Below are positions 37,791 through 46,139 of a stretch of 64,000 bases of DNA, in pieces. A program made the translations under genes and the position numbers. The first letter of the stretch is position 1. Every line of letters begins with the position of its first letter. Under the pieces are notes generated by a model. It saw nothing but the letters and a program-made list of their open reading frames with translations, had not been told where the DNA came from and searched no databases. Origin of the DNA: Psychroflexus tropicus DSM 15496 (GTDB lineage Bacteria; Bacteroidota; Bacteroidia; Flavobacteriales; Flavobacteriaceae); NCBI RefSeq assembly GCF_000378765.1, contig NZ_KB905343.1, forward strand, positions 404,630-468,629. The letters are read 5' to 3'.

Positions 37791-39123
37791 ATTTTTCTAG
37801 TCTTCTGTACAAAGCTGCACGAGTAATTCCCAATTCTTTAGCAGATTTGGATATGTTTCCTTTGTTCTTATCAATTACCTTTAGGATGGTATTTTTCTCT
37901 ACGGTGTCCAGACGTGTATCTTCTGATTTCAACTTTTCCACTTTGTTTTCCAAAGATGAAAAGGATAGGTCTTTAGCTGTCAACAAAGTACCTTCCGCCA
38001 TTATAACAGCCCGCTCTATGACAAATTGAAGTTCCCTGACGTTTCCTGGAAATAAATGGTTTTTTAGCTGACTAATAAAACTAGAATCAAGCTTAAAAGG
38101 GCCTTTAGCATACTTTTCTGAATATACGTCTAAAAAGTGTTTTGCGAGTAAAGTAATATCGGTTGGCCTTTCTCTTAAAGGTGGCATAATGATATCCACA
38201 GTATTGATTCTATAAATTAAATCTTTTCTGAATTTGGATTCATCAGATAATTCTGAAATCTCAAGATTGGTTGCACAAATCAACCTGATGTCAACAGGAA
38301 TCTCTTCATTGGAGCCTAAAGGAGTAATGTGCCTGTTTTGAAGTACAGTCAATAAACGGGCTTGCTGACTTAAACTGATATTTCCAATTTCATCAAGAAA
38401 TAAAGTTCCTCCATTCGCAGCTTCAAAACGGCCTTTCCGGTCTTCTCTTGCATCTGTAAATGCCCCTTTTTTATAGCCAAATAGTTCGCTTTCAAAAAGT
38501 GAAGAAGTCAGAGCACCTACATCTACTTTCACAAAAGGCTTGTGTTTACGATTGGAGTTTTCATGAATAGCTTTGGCTGCCAGGTCTTTCCCAGTCCCAT
38601 TTTCTCCCAAAATAAGAATGTTGGCATCTGTAGGAGCTACCTTATGAATTTTATGGAAAACACTATTAATCTCTTCACTTTCACCAACTATTTTAAAATT
38701 ATCTATAGCTACTTTAGCTACTTTTCCTTTGCTTTTTTTATTCTGAATTAATTCTTTTACAGAATCAATAACCTTCTGGTTCTGCCATGGCTTAACAATG
38801 AAATCTGAAGCCCCTTCTTTTAAAGATCTTATAGCTAAATTAATATCACCATAAGCTGTGATTAAGATCACATCTGCACTTGGGGTGATGTCCTTTATTT
38901 TTTTTAGCCAGAAAATGCCTTCGTTTCCTGTATTGATCAATCCATTGAAATTCATGTCTAAAATGACCAAATCGAAATGTCTGCTACTAAGTATTGATAC
39001 TAATTGACTAGGATGTTTTTCTACGACGATTTCAGAAACGAAAGGTTTTAATAATAAGCGTAAAGCCGTTAAAACATCCTGATCGTCATCTATAATTAAA
39101 ATGCTGGACTGTTTGAGTTGCAT
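37780..39123 (-). CDS. sigma-54-dependent response regulator, NtrC family
   Basis: The 447 aa protein has a receiver domain (about 1-125, phospho-acceptor D56 in VILDMNFNG), an AAA+ domain (about 145-375; Walker A GENGTGKD, Walker B GGTLFLDEIG, R-finger region) and a C-terminal Fis-type helix-turn-helix (GNISKSAKELGITRAALYRRL). The sigma-54 contact loop reads GAFTDA where most enhancer-binding proteins have GAFTGA. It is transcribed with its kinase and divergently from an efflux operon, which is the likely target. It lies 204 bp from the start of the adaptor gene. Confidence 0.95.
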   Translation of the reverse strand: MQLKQSSILIIDDDQDVLTALRLLLKPFVSEIVVEKHPSQLVSILSSRHFDLVILDMNFNGLINTGNEGIFWLKKIKDITPSADVILITAYGDINLAIRSLKEGASDFIVKPWQNQKVIDSVKELIQNKKSKGKVAKVAIDNFKIVGESEEINSVFHKIHKVAPTDANILILGENGTGKDLAAKAIHENSNRKHKPFVKVDVGALTSSLFESELFGYKKGAFTDAREDRKGRFEAANGGTLFLDEIGNISLSQQARLLTVLQNRHITPLGSNEEIPVDIRLICATNLEISELSDESKFRKDLIYRINTVDIIMPPLRERPTDITLLAKHFLDVYSEKYAKGPFKLDSSFISQLKNHLFPGNVRELQFVIERAVIMAEGTLLTAKDLSFSSLENKVEKLKSEDTRLDTVEKNTILKVIDKNKGNISKSAKELGITRAALYRRLEKYDL

Positions 39124-39204
39124 GCTTACAATATTACAATTAATTCAAACTTTTTTGAAATTCTAAGCCAACAAAAACAACTCTGCATAAAGTTGTACCG
39201 TAGG

Positions 39205-39232
39205 CGGACACGAAGTGTTCGAAAACGGACAC
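39205..39232. promoter_or_regulatory. CGGACAC palindrome and repeat, candidate regulator binding site
   Basis: CGGACAC-GAA-GTGTTCG (39205-39221) is an inverted repeat with one mismatch, and a third CGGACAC half-site follows at 39226-39232. It lies midway between the activator gene and the divergent efflux operon, about 100 bp upstream of the adaptor ATG, where an enhancer site for an NtrC-type regulator is expected. Proof of binding is lacking. Confidence 0.55.
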
Positions 39233-39284
39233 TTTATTTTCCTTAAAATAATTTAGTTCGCTTATAACCAGGTAATTGAATTTG

Positions 39285-39300
39285 TGGCATCGATTTGTCT
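39285..39300 (+). promoter_or_regulatory. weak sigma-54-like promoter of the efflux operon
   Basis: TGGCATCGATTTGTCT resembles TGGCAC....TTGC, but the last GC is not conserved and the spacing between the GG and the second element is one base short. It lies 28-43 bases before the adaptor ATG. It is the only candidate between the palindromic site and the gene. Confidence 0.25.
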
Positions 39301-39327
39301 ATATCAAATGAAAATAGATTTAGCTTT

Positions 39328-40578
39328 ATGGACATACCACTTAAAAAGAAACGATTTACTCCAAAGAAACTAGCTACAGTAGGTGGAATTGTTTTATTGA
39401 CATCACTCATTCTTTTTGTGATTTACTCGTCTAGTGGAAATTCAAAACTCAATGTTGAAAAAGAAAGAATAAGCATCAATATGGTAACACAAGGAGGCTT
39501 TCAGGAAAATATTCCAGTGAATGGAGCCGTCCTTCCTATAAAGACCATTTATCTGGATGCCATTGAAGGGGGTCGAGTTGAAGAGAAGTTTGTGGAAGAT
39601 GGAGCTATGATGAAAGAGGGGGAGCCAATATTGAGATTATCTAATACAGATTTAGAATTAAGTCTGGTAAATCAGGAAACCTCGGTTTTTGAACTGCTCA
39701 CTCAAATGCAAATCTCTCAAACTGCTGCTAGGCAAAATACAATCAACAGACTAAATCAACTTACTGATGTTGAAAACAGCTTGATTGAGGCTGAACGAAT
39801 TTACAATTTAAACAAAAGTCTATTAGATAAAGGAGCAATAGGGAAACAAGAATTTCTACAGTCTGAAAATAATTTGAATTATCAAAAAAACCGAATGAAA
39901 TTAGCTCAACAGGTTATGAAACAGGATTCGATTGCTACCAAGCAAGAGGCAACTCAAAGTAAGACCTCATACGAAAGAACACAACAAGCTTTAAAACTAA
40001 TGCGTAAAAAAGTGGAAGACTTGGTTGTTAAGGCTCCAATAGATGGGCAACTCACGTCCCTTAATGCAGAAATAGGGGAGTCTAAAACTAAAGGCGAACG
40101 TTTGGGACAATTAGATGTATTGACAGGCTATAAAATTAGAGCCGAAATTGATGAGCATTACATCACCAGAGTTGTTTCCGGGCAAGAAGGCAGCTTTAAG
40201 TACAGAGACAAGGCTTTTGATCTGGAGATCAAAAAAGTATTTACTCAAGTAACCAATGGTAGGTTTCAGGTGGATATGGAGTTTAAAAATAAAGCTCCTG
40301 AAAATTTGAGACGCGGACAAACTTTCCAAATTCGACTAGCTTTAAGTCAGGAGAAAGAAGCCATTTTAATTCCAAAAGGGGGATTCTTTCAACAGACAGG
40401 AGGCAACTGGATTTTTAAGGTATCAGAAGATGGTGAGATTGCTTATAAAACACAGATACAACTCGGAAGTCAAAATTCAGATTATTATGAAGTGCTTGAA
40501 GGAATTCAGCCTGGTGATAAAGTGATTACTTCCAGTTACGCTAATTTTGGAGAGGTGCAGGAACTCGTGTTAAACTAA
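39328..40578 (+). CDS. efflux periplasmic adaptor (HlyD/MacA-like)
   Basis: A membrane-fusion protein that links inner-membrane permeases to an outer-membrane channel. ATG 39328 is preferred over the TTG at 39295, giving 416 aa that start MDIPLKKKRFTPKKLATV. One membrane anchor (VGGIVLLTSLILFVIYSS) is followed by a lipoyl half (VPVNGAVLPIKTIYLDAIEGG), a coiled-coil hairpin (about 110-220), the second lipoyl half (VVKAPIDGQLTSLNAEIGE) and a beta-barrel plus membrane-proximal domain. It is the first gene of a seven-gene operon; all following genes lie within 60 bp of each other. Confidence 0.93.
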   Translation: MDIPLKKKRFTPKKLATVGGIVLLTSLILFVIYSSSGNSKLNVEKERISINMVTQGGFQENIPVNGAVLPIKTIYLDAIEGGRVEEKFVEDGAMMKEGEPILRLSNTDLELSLVNQETSVFELLTQMQISQTAARQNTINRLNQLTDVENSLIEAERIYNLNKSLLDKGAIGKQEFLQSENNLNYQKNRMKLAQQVMKQDSIATKQEATQSKTSYERTQQALKLMRKKVEDLVVKAPIDGQLTSLNAEIGESKTKGERLGQLDVLTGYKIRAEIDEHYITRVVSGQEGSFKYRDKAFDLEIKKVFTQVTNGRFQVDMEFKNKAPENLRRGQTFQIRLALSQEKEAILIPKGGFFQQTGGNWIFKVSEDGEIAYKTQIQLGSQNSDYYEVLEGIQPGDKVITSSYANFGEVQELVLN

Positions 40579-40606
40579 ATAAACGATAATTTAAAAAAAG
40601 CATATA

Positions 40607-41284
40607 ATGATAAAAATATCCAACCTTGAGAAATACTATGAAACCGAAGAGGTGCAAACTATAGCACTTAATAAACTTTCTTTTGAAGTGAAAGAAGGGG
40701 AGTTTGCAGCCATTATGGGGCCTTCAGGTTGCGGTAAGTCGACCCTTCTTAATATCCTTGGACTTCTAGATGATCCAGATGGTGGAAGCTACCTGTTCAA
40801 TGGAATTGAAGTTGCGGGTTTCAATGAAAGTAAGAGAGCTCAATTGAGAAAACACAATATAGGTTTTGTGTTCCAAAGTTTCAATCTTATCGACGAGTTA
40901 ACGGTGTTTGAAAATGTAGAGCTCCCACTTATTTATACAGGAGTAAAGCCATCAGAGCGGAAAGAAAGAGTAGATGAAGTCTTAGAGAAAATGCAAATTA
41001 TGCATCGCAGAAAACACTTTCCGCAGCAATTATCGGGTGGTCAACAACAGCGTGTTGCCGTAGCTAGAGCAGTTATAAATAAACCCAAACTTATTCTGGC
41101 GGATGAGCCCACAGGAAATTTGGATAGTACCAATGGAAATGAAGTCATGGACTTGCTCACAGAACTGAATGAAGCAGGAACCACAATCATTATGGTGACA
41201 CACAGCGAACATGACGCCAAGTTTAGCCACAGAATCATTAGGATGTTAGATGGGCAGAAAGTTACAGAAAACGTATTAGTCTAA
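40607..41284 (+). CDS. MacB/LolD-type ABC transporter ATPase, canonical
   Basis: A 225 aa nucleotide-binding subunit. Walker A is GPSGCGKST, Q-loop FQSFNLIDELTVFENVELPL, ABC signature LSGGQQQRVAVARAV, Walker B LILADEPTGNLDS (with the D-loop Asp) and H-loop VTHSE; all match active members. It should energise the permeases encoded downstream, by analogy with MacB. It is 28 bp after the adaptor gene. Confidence 0.95.
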   Translation: MIKISNLEKYYETEEVQTIALNKLSFEVKEGEFAAIMGPSGCGKSTLLNILGLLDDPDGGSYLFNGIEVAGFNESKRAQLRKHNIGFVFQSFNLIDELTVFENVELPLIYTGVKPSERKERVDEVLEKMQIMHRRKHFPQQLSGGQQQRVAVARAVINKPKLILADEPTGNLDSTNGNEVMDLLTELNEAGTTIIMVTHSEHDAKFSHRIIRMLDGQKVTENVLV

Positions 41285-41315
41285 AAAAGAGTCATTCATA
41301 CCTCAATTCGAAATC

Positions 41316-43676
41316 ATGATTAAGAATTATTTTAAAATCGCGTGGCGCAATATTCTCCGAAATAAGGGATACAGCTTACTGAACATATTTGGTCTAGCCA
41401 TAGGGATAACTTTCGCTAGCTTGATTTTACTTTGGGTAGAAGACGAGATGAATTTCGATACATCGATTGAAGATAAAAATCTGGTTTTTAATGTGCCAAC
41501 CAATCAAAAATATGATGGAGAGTGGAGGACTTTTCAAATGGCAACGCCTGGACCATTAGCAGGGGTGCTTAAGGAAGAGATTCCTGAAATCACAAAAGCA
41601 TCGCGATTACGAGATCAAGATTTTCTTTTTAGTGTTAATGATAAGGGTGTGAACAGTCATGGGGCTTATGCGGATGAAGATATCTTCGATATTTTTAATC
41701 TGAATTTTATTGAAGGAAATGCTAAAGAAGCTTTTAAAAACAAGAATAGTATTGTTATCTCACAACAAGTGGCTTCTATACTCTTTGGCCAAACTCAAAA
41801 TATCATAGGCAAAACTGTTCAAGTGGACAGGGAGCTAAACTTTAAAGTCACTGGAATAATTCAAGATTTACCTGAAAATTCATCATATCATTTTTCTTGG
41901 TTGATCCCTTTTGAAAATTTTACCGACGGTAAAGAATGGACGAAAGATTATGGTAGTAATTTTACAGATACCTTCGTCAAAGTTTCTTCAGGAGTCAATG
42001 TTGATCAGGTCGATACAAAAGTTAGAGCTGTACTTCCTGCTAAAACAGGTGATGAGGAAACAGAAGCTATTTTATTTTCTGCAAAAGACTGGCATCTAAG
42101 AGCAAAGTTTAAGGACGGTCAAATAGTTGGTGGTAGAATTGAATATGTGCATTTGTTCAGCCTAATAGCACTGATCATTTTAATTATAGCTTGTGTGAAT
42201 TTTATGAATTTGGCAACAGCCAGAAGCCAAAAACGAGCTACAGAAGTAGGTATGCGTAAAACTTTGGGCTCTGGAAGGAAACAACTCGTCTTTCAATTTA
42301 TTGCTGAGTCCATGCTGACTGCTGGCTTAGCAACAATAATAAGTATAATTGCTTTATTAGTTATTCTTCCTGAATTTAATCTATTAGTTAATAAGAGCTT
42401 AAGTATTGATATTACAAGACCTTTACATCTACTTTCATTGTTTGGTATAACTATAATATGCGGACTTTTGGCTGGCTTGTATCCCGCGTTCTACCTTTCA
42501 GGATTTAAACCTATTCAGGTTTTAAAGGGAAATACTAAAAACTCTGGAAAGGCTTCTTTGATCAGGAAATGTTTGGTTGTCGGTCAATTTGCAACTTCTG
42601 TCATTTTGATAATTGGAACCATCGTAGTGTACCAACAAGTTGATCATATTAAAAACCGCAATTTAGGATTAGATAAAGATAATTTGATAGAGGTTCCTGC
42701 AGCAAGAGGAGAAATCATCAAAAACTTTGACCTGATTGAACAAGAACTTATAGCTTCAGGTCTTTTTCAAAGTGCTGGGCTTATGAATTCTCACATATTA
42801 TCTGGAGGTAATAATACGTCAAATGTTCATTGGGCCGGAAAACCCGAAAATTCAGATGTCTTAGTTTCATTTAGAACCGTTACACCTAACTTTTTTGATG
42901 CTACTGGTATGACTATCAAAAAGGGGAGTGGATTTAGAAAATCTCAAGCTGTTGATAGCACTAATGTATTAATCTCAGAAACTTTTGCTGAACTTTTAAA
43001 TACTGAAAACATATTAGGAAGTACGATTTATTGGGGTGATGATAAATTAACTGTCAAAGGTGTGGTGGAAGATTATCTATATGGTGACGTTTATGGAAGT
43101 AGTGATCCAGTATTATTTTTTCATATGGTCGAAGGGGCTGATTATATGTACATCAAGCCTGCAGAGGGAGCAAAGATGACAGTTGCTTTAGCAAAAATTG
43201 AAGAAGTTCTCAATACTTACAATCCAGGATTTCCATTTGAGTACAATTTTGTAGATGATAGCTTTAATGCTAAGTTTAAAAGTGAGCAGATGATTGGTGA
43301 TATTTCTAAAATATTTGCCATTCTAGCTATAGTCATTTCTTGCATCGGGCTCTTTGGATTGACTGCCTACATGGCAGAGCAAAGAAAAAAAGAAATTGGA
43401 GTTCGTAAGGTCTTAGGGTCCAGTGTTTTTAAAATAGTCAAATTATTATCCAAAGATTTTTTAAGACTCATCTTTATAGCTCTTGTCTTGGCTATTCCTT
43501 TAGCTTGGATTATCATGCATAATTGGCTTCAAGATTACGCTTACAGAATAAATATCTCCTGGTGGATTTTCGCCCTCGCTGGATTTATGGTAATCTCAAT
43601 AGCCATCATTACCATCAGTTTTCAAGCTGTTAAAGCAGCTACTGCTAATCCGATAAAAAGTTTAAGAACTGAATAA
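41316..43676 (+). CDS. ABC permease 1 (tandem FtsX/MacB-PCD)
   Basis: A 786 aa integral membrane permease of the Bacteroidota type, with two FtsX/MacB halves. The N-terminal MIKNYFKIAWRNILRNKGYSLLNIFG precedes TM1, a large periplasmic domain lies at about 45-275, three helices at about 280-400 include ATEVGMRKTLGS, and then comes a second half starting near 420 with its own periplasmic domain (about 450-670). Three closing helices contain KEIGVRKVLGSSVFKI, and the end is ANPIKSLRTE. Coupling helices with the (E)(I/V)G(I/V/M)RK motif occur once in each half. The substrate is unknown. Confidence 0.9.
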   Translation: MIKNYFKIAWRNILRNKGYSLLNIFGLAIGITFASLILLWVEDEMNFDTSIEDKNLVFNVPTNQKYDGEWRTFQMATPGPLAGVLKEEIPEITKASRLRDQDFLFSVNDKGVNSHGAYADEDIFDIFNLNFIEGNAKEAFKNKNSIVISQQVASILFGQTQNIIGKTVQVDRELNFKVTGIIQDLPENSSYHFSWLIPFENFTDGKEWTKDYGSNFTDTFVKVSSGVNVDQVDTKVRAVLPAKTGDEETEAILFSAKDWHLRAKFKDGQIVGGRIEYVHLFSLIALIILIIACVNFMNLATARSQKRATEVGMRKTLGSGRKQLVFQFIAESMLTAGLATIISIIALLVILPEFNLLVNKSLSIDITRPLHLLSLFGITIICGLLAGLYPAFYLSGFKPIQVLKGNTKNSGKASLIRKCLVVGQFATSVILIIGTIVVYQQVDHIKNRNLGLDKDNLIEVPAARGEIIKNFDLIEQELIASGLFQSAGLMNSHILSGGNNTSNVHWAGKPENSDVLVSFRTVTPNFFDATGMTIKKGSGFRKSQAVDSTNVLISETFAELLNTENILGSTIYWGDDKLTVKGVVEDYLYGDVYGSSDPVLFFHMVEGADYMYIKPAEGAKMTVALAKIEEVLNTYNPGFPFEYNFVDDSFNAKFKSEQMIGDISKIFAILAIVISCIGLFGLTAYMAEQRKKEIGVRKVLGSSVFKIVKLLSKDFLRLIFIALVLAIPLAWIIMHNWLQDYAYRINISWWIFALAGFMVISIAIITISFQAVKAATANPIKSLRTE

Positions 43677-43715
43677 AATTCTCCTGGTAAGAATAAGGGT
43701 TTAATAAATACAATC

Positions 43716-46085
43716 ATGATCAAGAATTATTTTAAAATCGCATGGCGGAATTTAATGAAAGATAAATTCTATAACCTCATAAGTCTGTCTGGACTTACCA
43801 TCGGTCTTTCTATGTCGATATTTATTATCATCTGGATTCAATCTGAATTGAGTTACAATTCATTTGTAGCTCATCACGATAACATCTACCGTGTATCCAG
43901 TAATATTAATAGCGGTGGAGAACTTCAGACGTGGGGAACTTCTACAGGTCCGGTTGCTTCCTTTGCGAAATCTGATATTCCTGAGGTTAAAAACGCAGTG
44001 CGAGTTCAGGAAAACTGGTCTTATAGAATTTACAGCGTTGAGGAAAATGATTTCGAATTGACAGGGGCTTATGTCGATACCGAATTTTTTGAAATGTTTG
44101 AAAGAAAGGTAGTTGATGGAAATCATAAACAACTGCTTAGAAGTACAACCTCAATTGTTTTAACTGAAACAACTGCTCAAAAACTTTTTGGCACATCCAA
44201 AGCTGTTGGTAAAACTTTAAAAGCAGATCATGACGATGTCTTTACGGTGACGGGTGTGGTTGAAGATCTTCCTCAAAATTCTAGTGTAGATTATGAAATG
44301 TTTTTCTCATTGGATATCTTAAAAGGAGAATATTCTGAGGGTAATTACTGGAAATCTTTAGACACCGACTGGGGAAATTTCAATTTTATTACCTATTTGC
44401 AATTGCAAAATCCTGAAGACGTTGAAAGTGTTACTCGAAAACTAACTATTATTCAACAAACTAACGACCCTAATGCTGAATCGTTTAAAGTAAAGGAGTC
44501 TTATTATTTACAGCCAATAGCACAAATGAATTTATATAGCCCAGGTGGAATTCCCAAAGGGATGAATACTGTGCAAATTTTTGGAATCGTGCTGATAATA
44601 ATTCTATCAATTGCTTGTATCAATTACGTCAACCTGTCCACTGCAAAAGCATTTCAACGAAGTAAAGAAGTAAGCATCCGCAAGATCATCGGTGCAGATA
44701 AGAAAAACCTGTTTACTCAGTTTCTAGTAGAATCTACGCTGTTTTTTAGCTTAGCCACCATTGTAGCTGTTGGGTTGGTCTACCTTCTAGCCCCTTTCTT
44801 TAGAGAAGTTTCTGGAAAGGAATTGCCAATCGACTTTTTACAGAGTCAATTATTGGGTTTGATTTTTGGAGTATTTGTAATCACGCTCATAGTCTCCTCT
44901 ATTTATCCAGCACTTATGTTGTCTTCTTTTAAGCCTCTTCAAGCCATAAAAGGTCGTGTGAGTGGTGTAAGTAAAGGAACTTTTAGAAAAGTATTGGTAA
45001 CAGTGCAATTTGCTTTTTCTGTGATTCTTATTATAGGAACTATAGTCATTGCTCGTCAGCTTGACTATTTGACTTCCAAAAACCCAGGTTATGATCGTAG
45101 CCAAGTCCTTAACTTTTGGATGAGTGGATCTATGCAACAGCAAGCTATATCGCTCAAAAACAGGTTGGTAAACCTACCAGGAGTGAAGGGAGTTTCATTT
45201 GCTTCCAATTCCATCATAAATAACGGCAATACAACTGGAGATGTTGCCTGGGATAGCGAAAACCCTAACGCAGAACTTATTGTTAACCCGATAGCTATTG
45301 ATGAAAATTTTATTCCTCTCCTCAAAATGAATCTTTTACAAGGAGAAAACTTTAAAGGGATAAGTACAGATTCTACACATTACATCCTTAATGAAACTGC
45401 CATAAGATTGATGGGAATTGAAGATCCAATTGGCAAAAACTTTGAGTTATGGGAAACAAAAGGTATAATTCTAGGGGTTGTTGAAGACTTTAATTTTGAA
45501 TCTTTCAAAAACGATATTGGTCCTGCTGTTCTTTATTATCAACCTGATTCTTTTAGAGCGTATTTAAAAATAGATGGTAATAATACATCTTCTACTCTAG
45601 CCGCTGTTGAAGCCATATGGAAAGACTACAATCCAAACTATCCCTTTGAATATTCGTTTATGAATGCGGAATATGAAAACATGTATCGTAAGGATCAACG
45701 TACAGGAGACTTGTTTAACAACTTTTCTATCATCGCCATTTTTGTGTCCTGTTTAGGGTTGTTCGGAATTACTACCTACACAGCTCAACTAAAAAAACGT
45801 GAAATAGGAATTAGAAAAGTACTTGGCGCTTCCATTTTTCAAGTCACCAAATTGCTGTCGAGTGATTTTCTAATTCTTGTCGCAGTCTCAGCTGTTATTG
45901 CCATTCCACTGGCATGGTATGTCATGGATCTCTGGCTTCAAGATTTTGTTTACCGCATCCCTATGAGCTGGTGGATTTTTGCCTTGGCGGGAGGAATTAC
46001 ACTGGTTATTGCCATCATTACCGTCAGCTTTCAAGCTATACGGGCTGCCATAGCTAATCCTGTAAAAAGTTTAAGAACTGAATAA
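43716..46085 (+). CDS. ABC permease 2 (tandem FtsX/MacB-PCD)
   Basis: A 789 aa paralogue of the preceding permease, with the same start (MIKNYFKIAWRNLMKDKFYNL) and the same end (ANPVKSLRTE). Coupling motifs read SKEVSIRKIIGADKK in the first half and KREIGIRKVLGASIFQV in the second. The periplasmic regions, which probably contact substrates or the adaptor, differ strongly from permease 1. It follows 39 bp after permease 1. A distinct role from permease 1 is likely, but nothing in the sequence tells which. Confidence 0.9.
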   Translation: MIKNYFKIAWRNLMKDKFYNLISLSGLTIGLSMSIFIIIWIQSELSYNSFVAHHDNIYRVSSNINSGGELQTWGTSTGPVASFAKSDIPEVKNAVRVQENWSYRIYSVEENDFELTGAYVDTEFFEMFERKVVDGNHKQLLRSTTSIVLTETTAQKLFGTSKAVGKTLKADHDDVFTVTGVVEDLPQNSSVDYEMFFSLDILKGEYSEGNYWKSLDTDWGNFNFITYLQLQNPEDVESVTRKLTIIQQTNDPNAESFKVKESYYLQPIAQMNLYSPGGIPKGMNTVQIFGIVLIIILSIACINYVNLSTAKAFQRSKEVSIRKIIGADKKNLFTQFLVESTLFFSLATIVAVGLVYLLAPFFREVSGKELPIDFLQSQLLGLIFGVFVITLIVSSIYPALMLSSFKPLQAIKGRVSGVSKGTFRKVLVTVQFAFSVILIIGTIVIARQLDYLTSKNPGYDRSQVLNFWMSGSMQQQAISLKNRLVNLPGVKGVSFASNSIINNGNTTGDVAWDSENPNAELIVNPIAIDENFIPLLKMNLLQGENFKGISTDSTHYILNETAIRLMGIEDPIGKNFELWETKGIILGVVEDFNFESFKNDIGPAVLYYQPDSFRAYLKIDGNNTSSTLAAVEAIWKDYNPNYPFEYSFMNAEYENMYRKDQRTGDLFNNFSIIAIFVSCLGLFGITTYTAQLKKREIGIRKVLGASIFQVTKLLSSDFLILVAVSAVIAIPLAWYVMDLWLQDFVYRIPMSWWIFALAGGITLVIAIITVSFQAIRAAIANPVKSLRTE

Positions 46086-46139
46086 AAGTAGGACCTAACG
46101 GGTTTCCAAAATCTGTGAGGTCTTTAAAAACAAAACTTA

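Noticed and set aside
37847-38029. Plus-strand frame inside the NtrC-type regulator gene
   Set aside because: It is antisense to a well-supported gene, and likewise for other short frames overlapping named genes.
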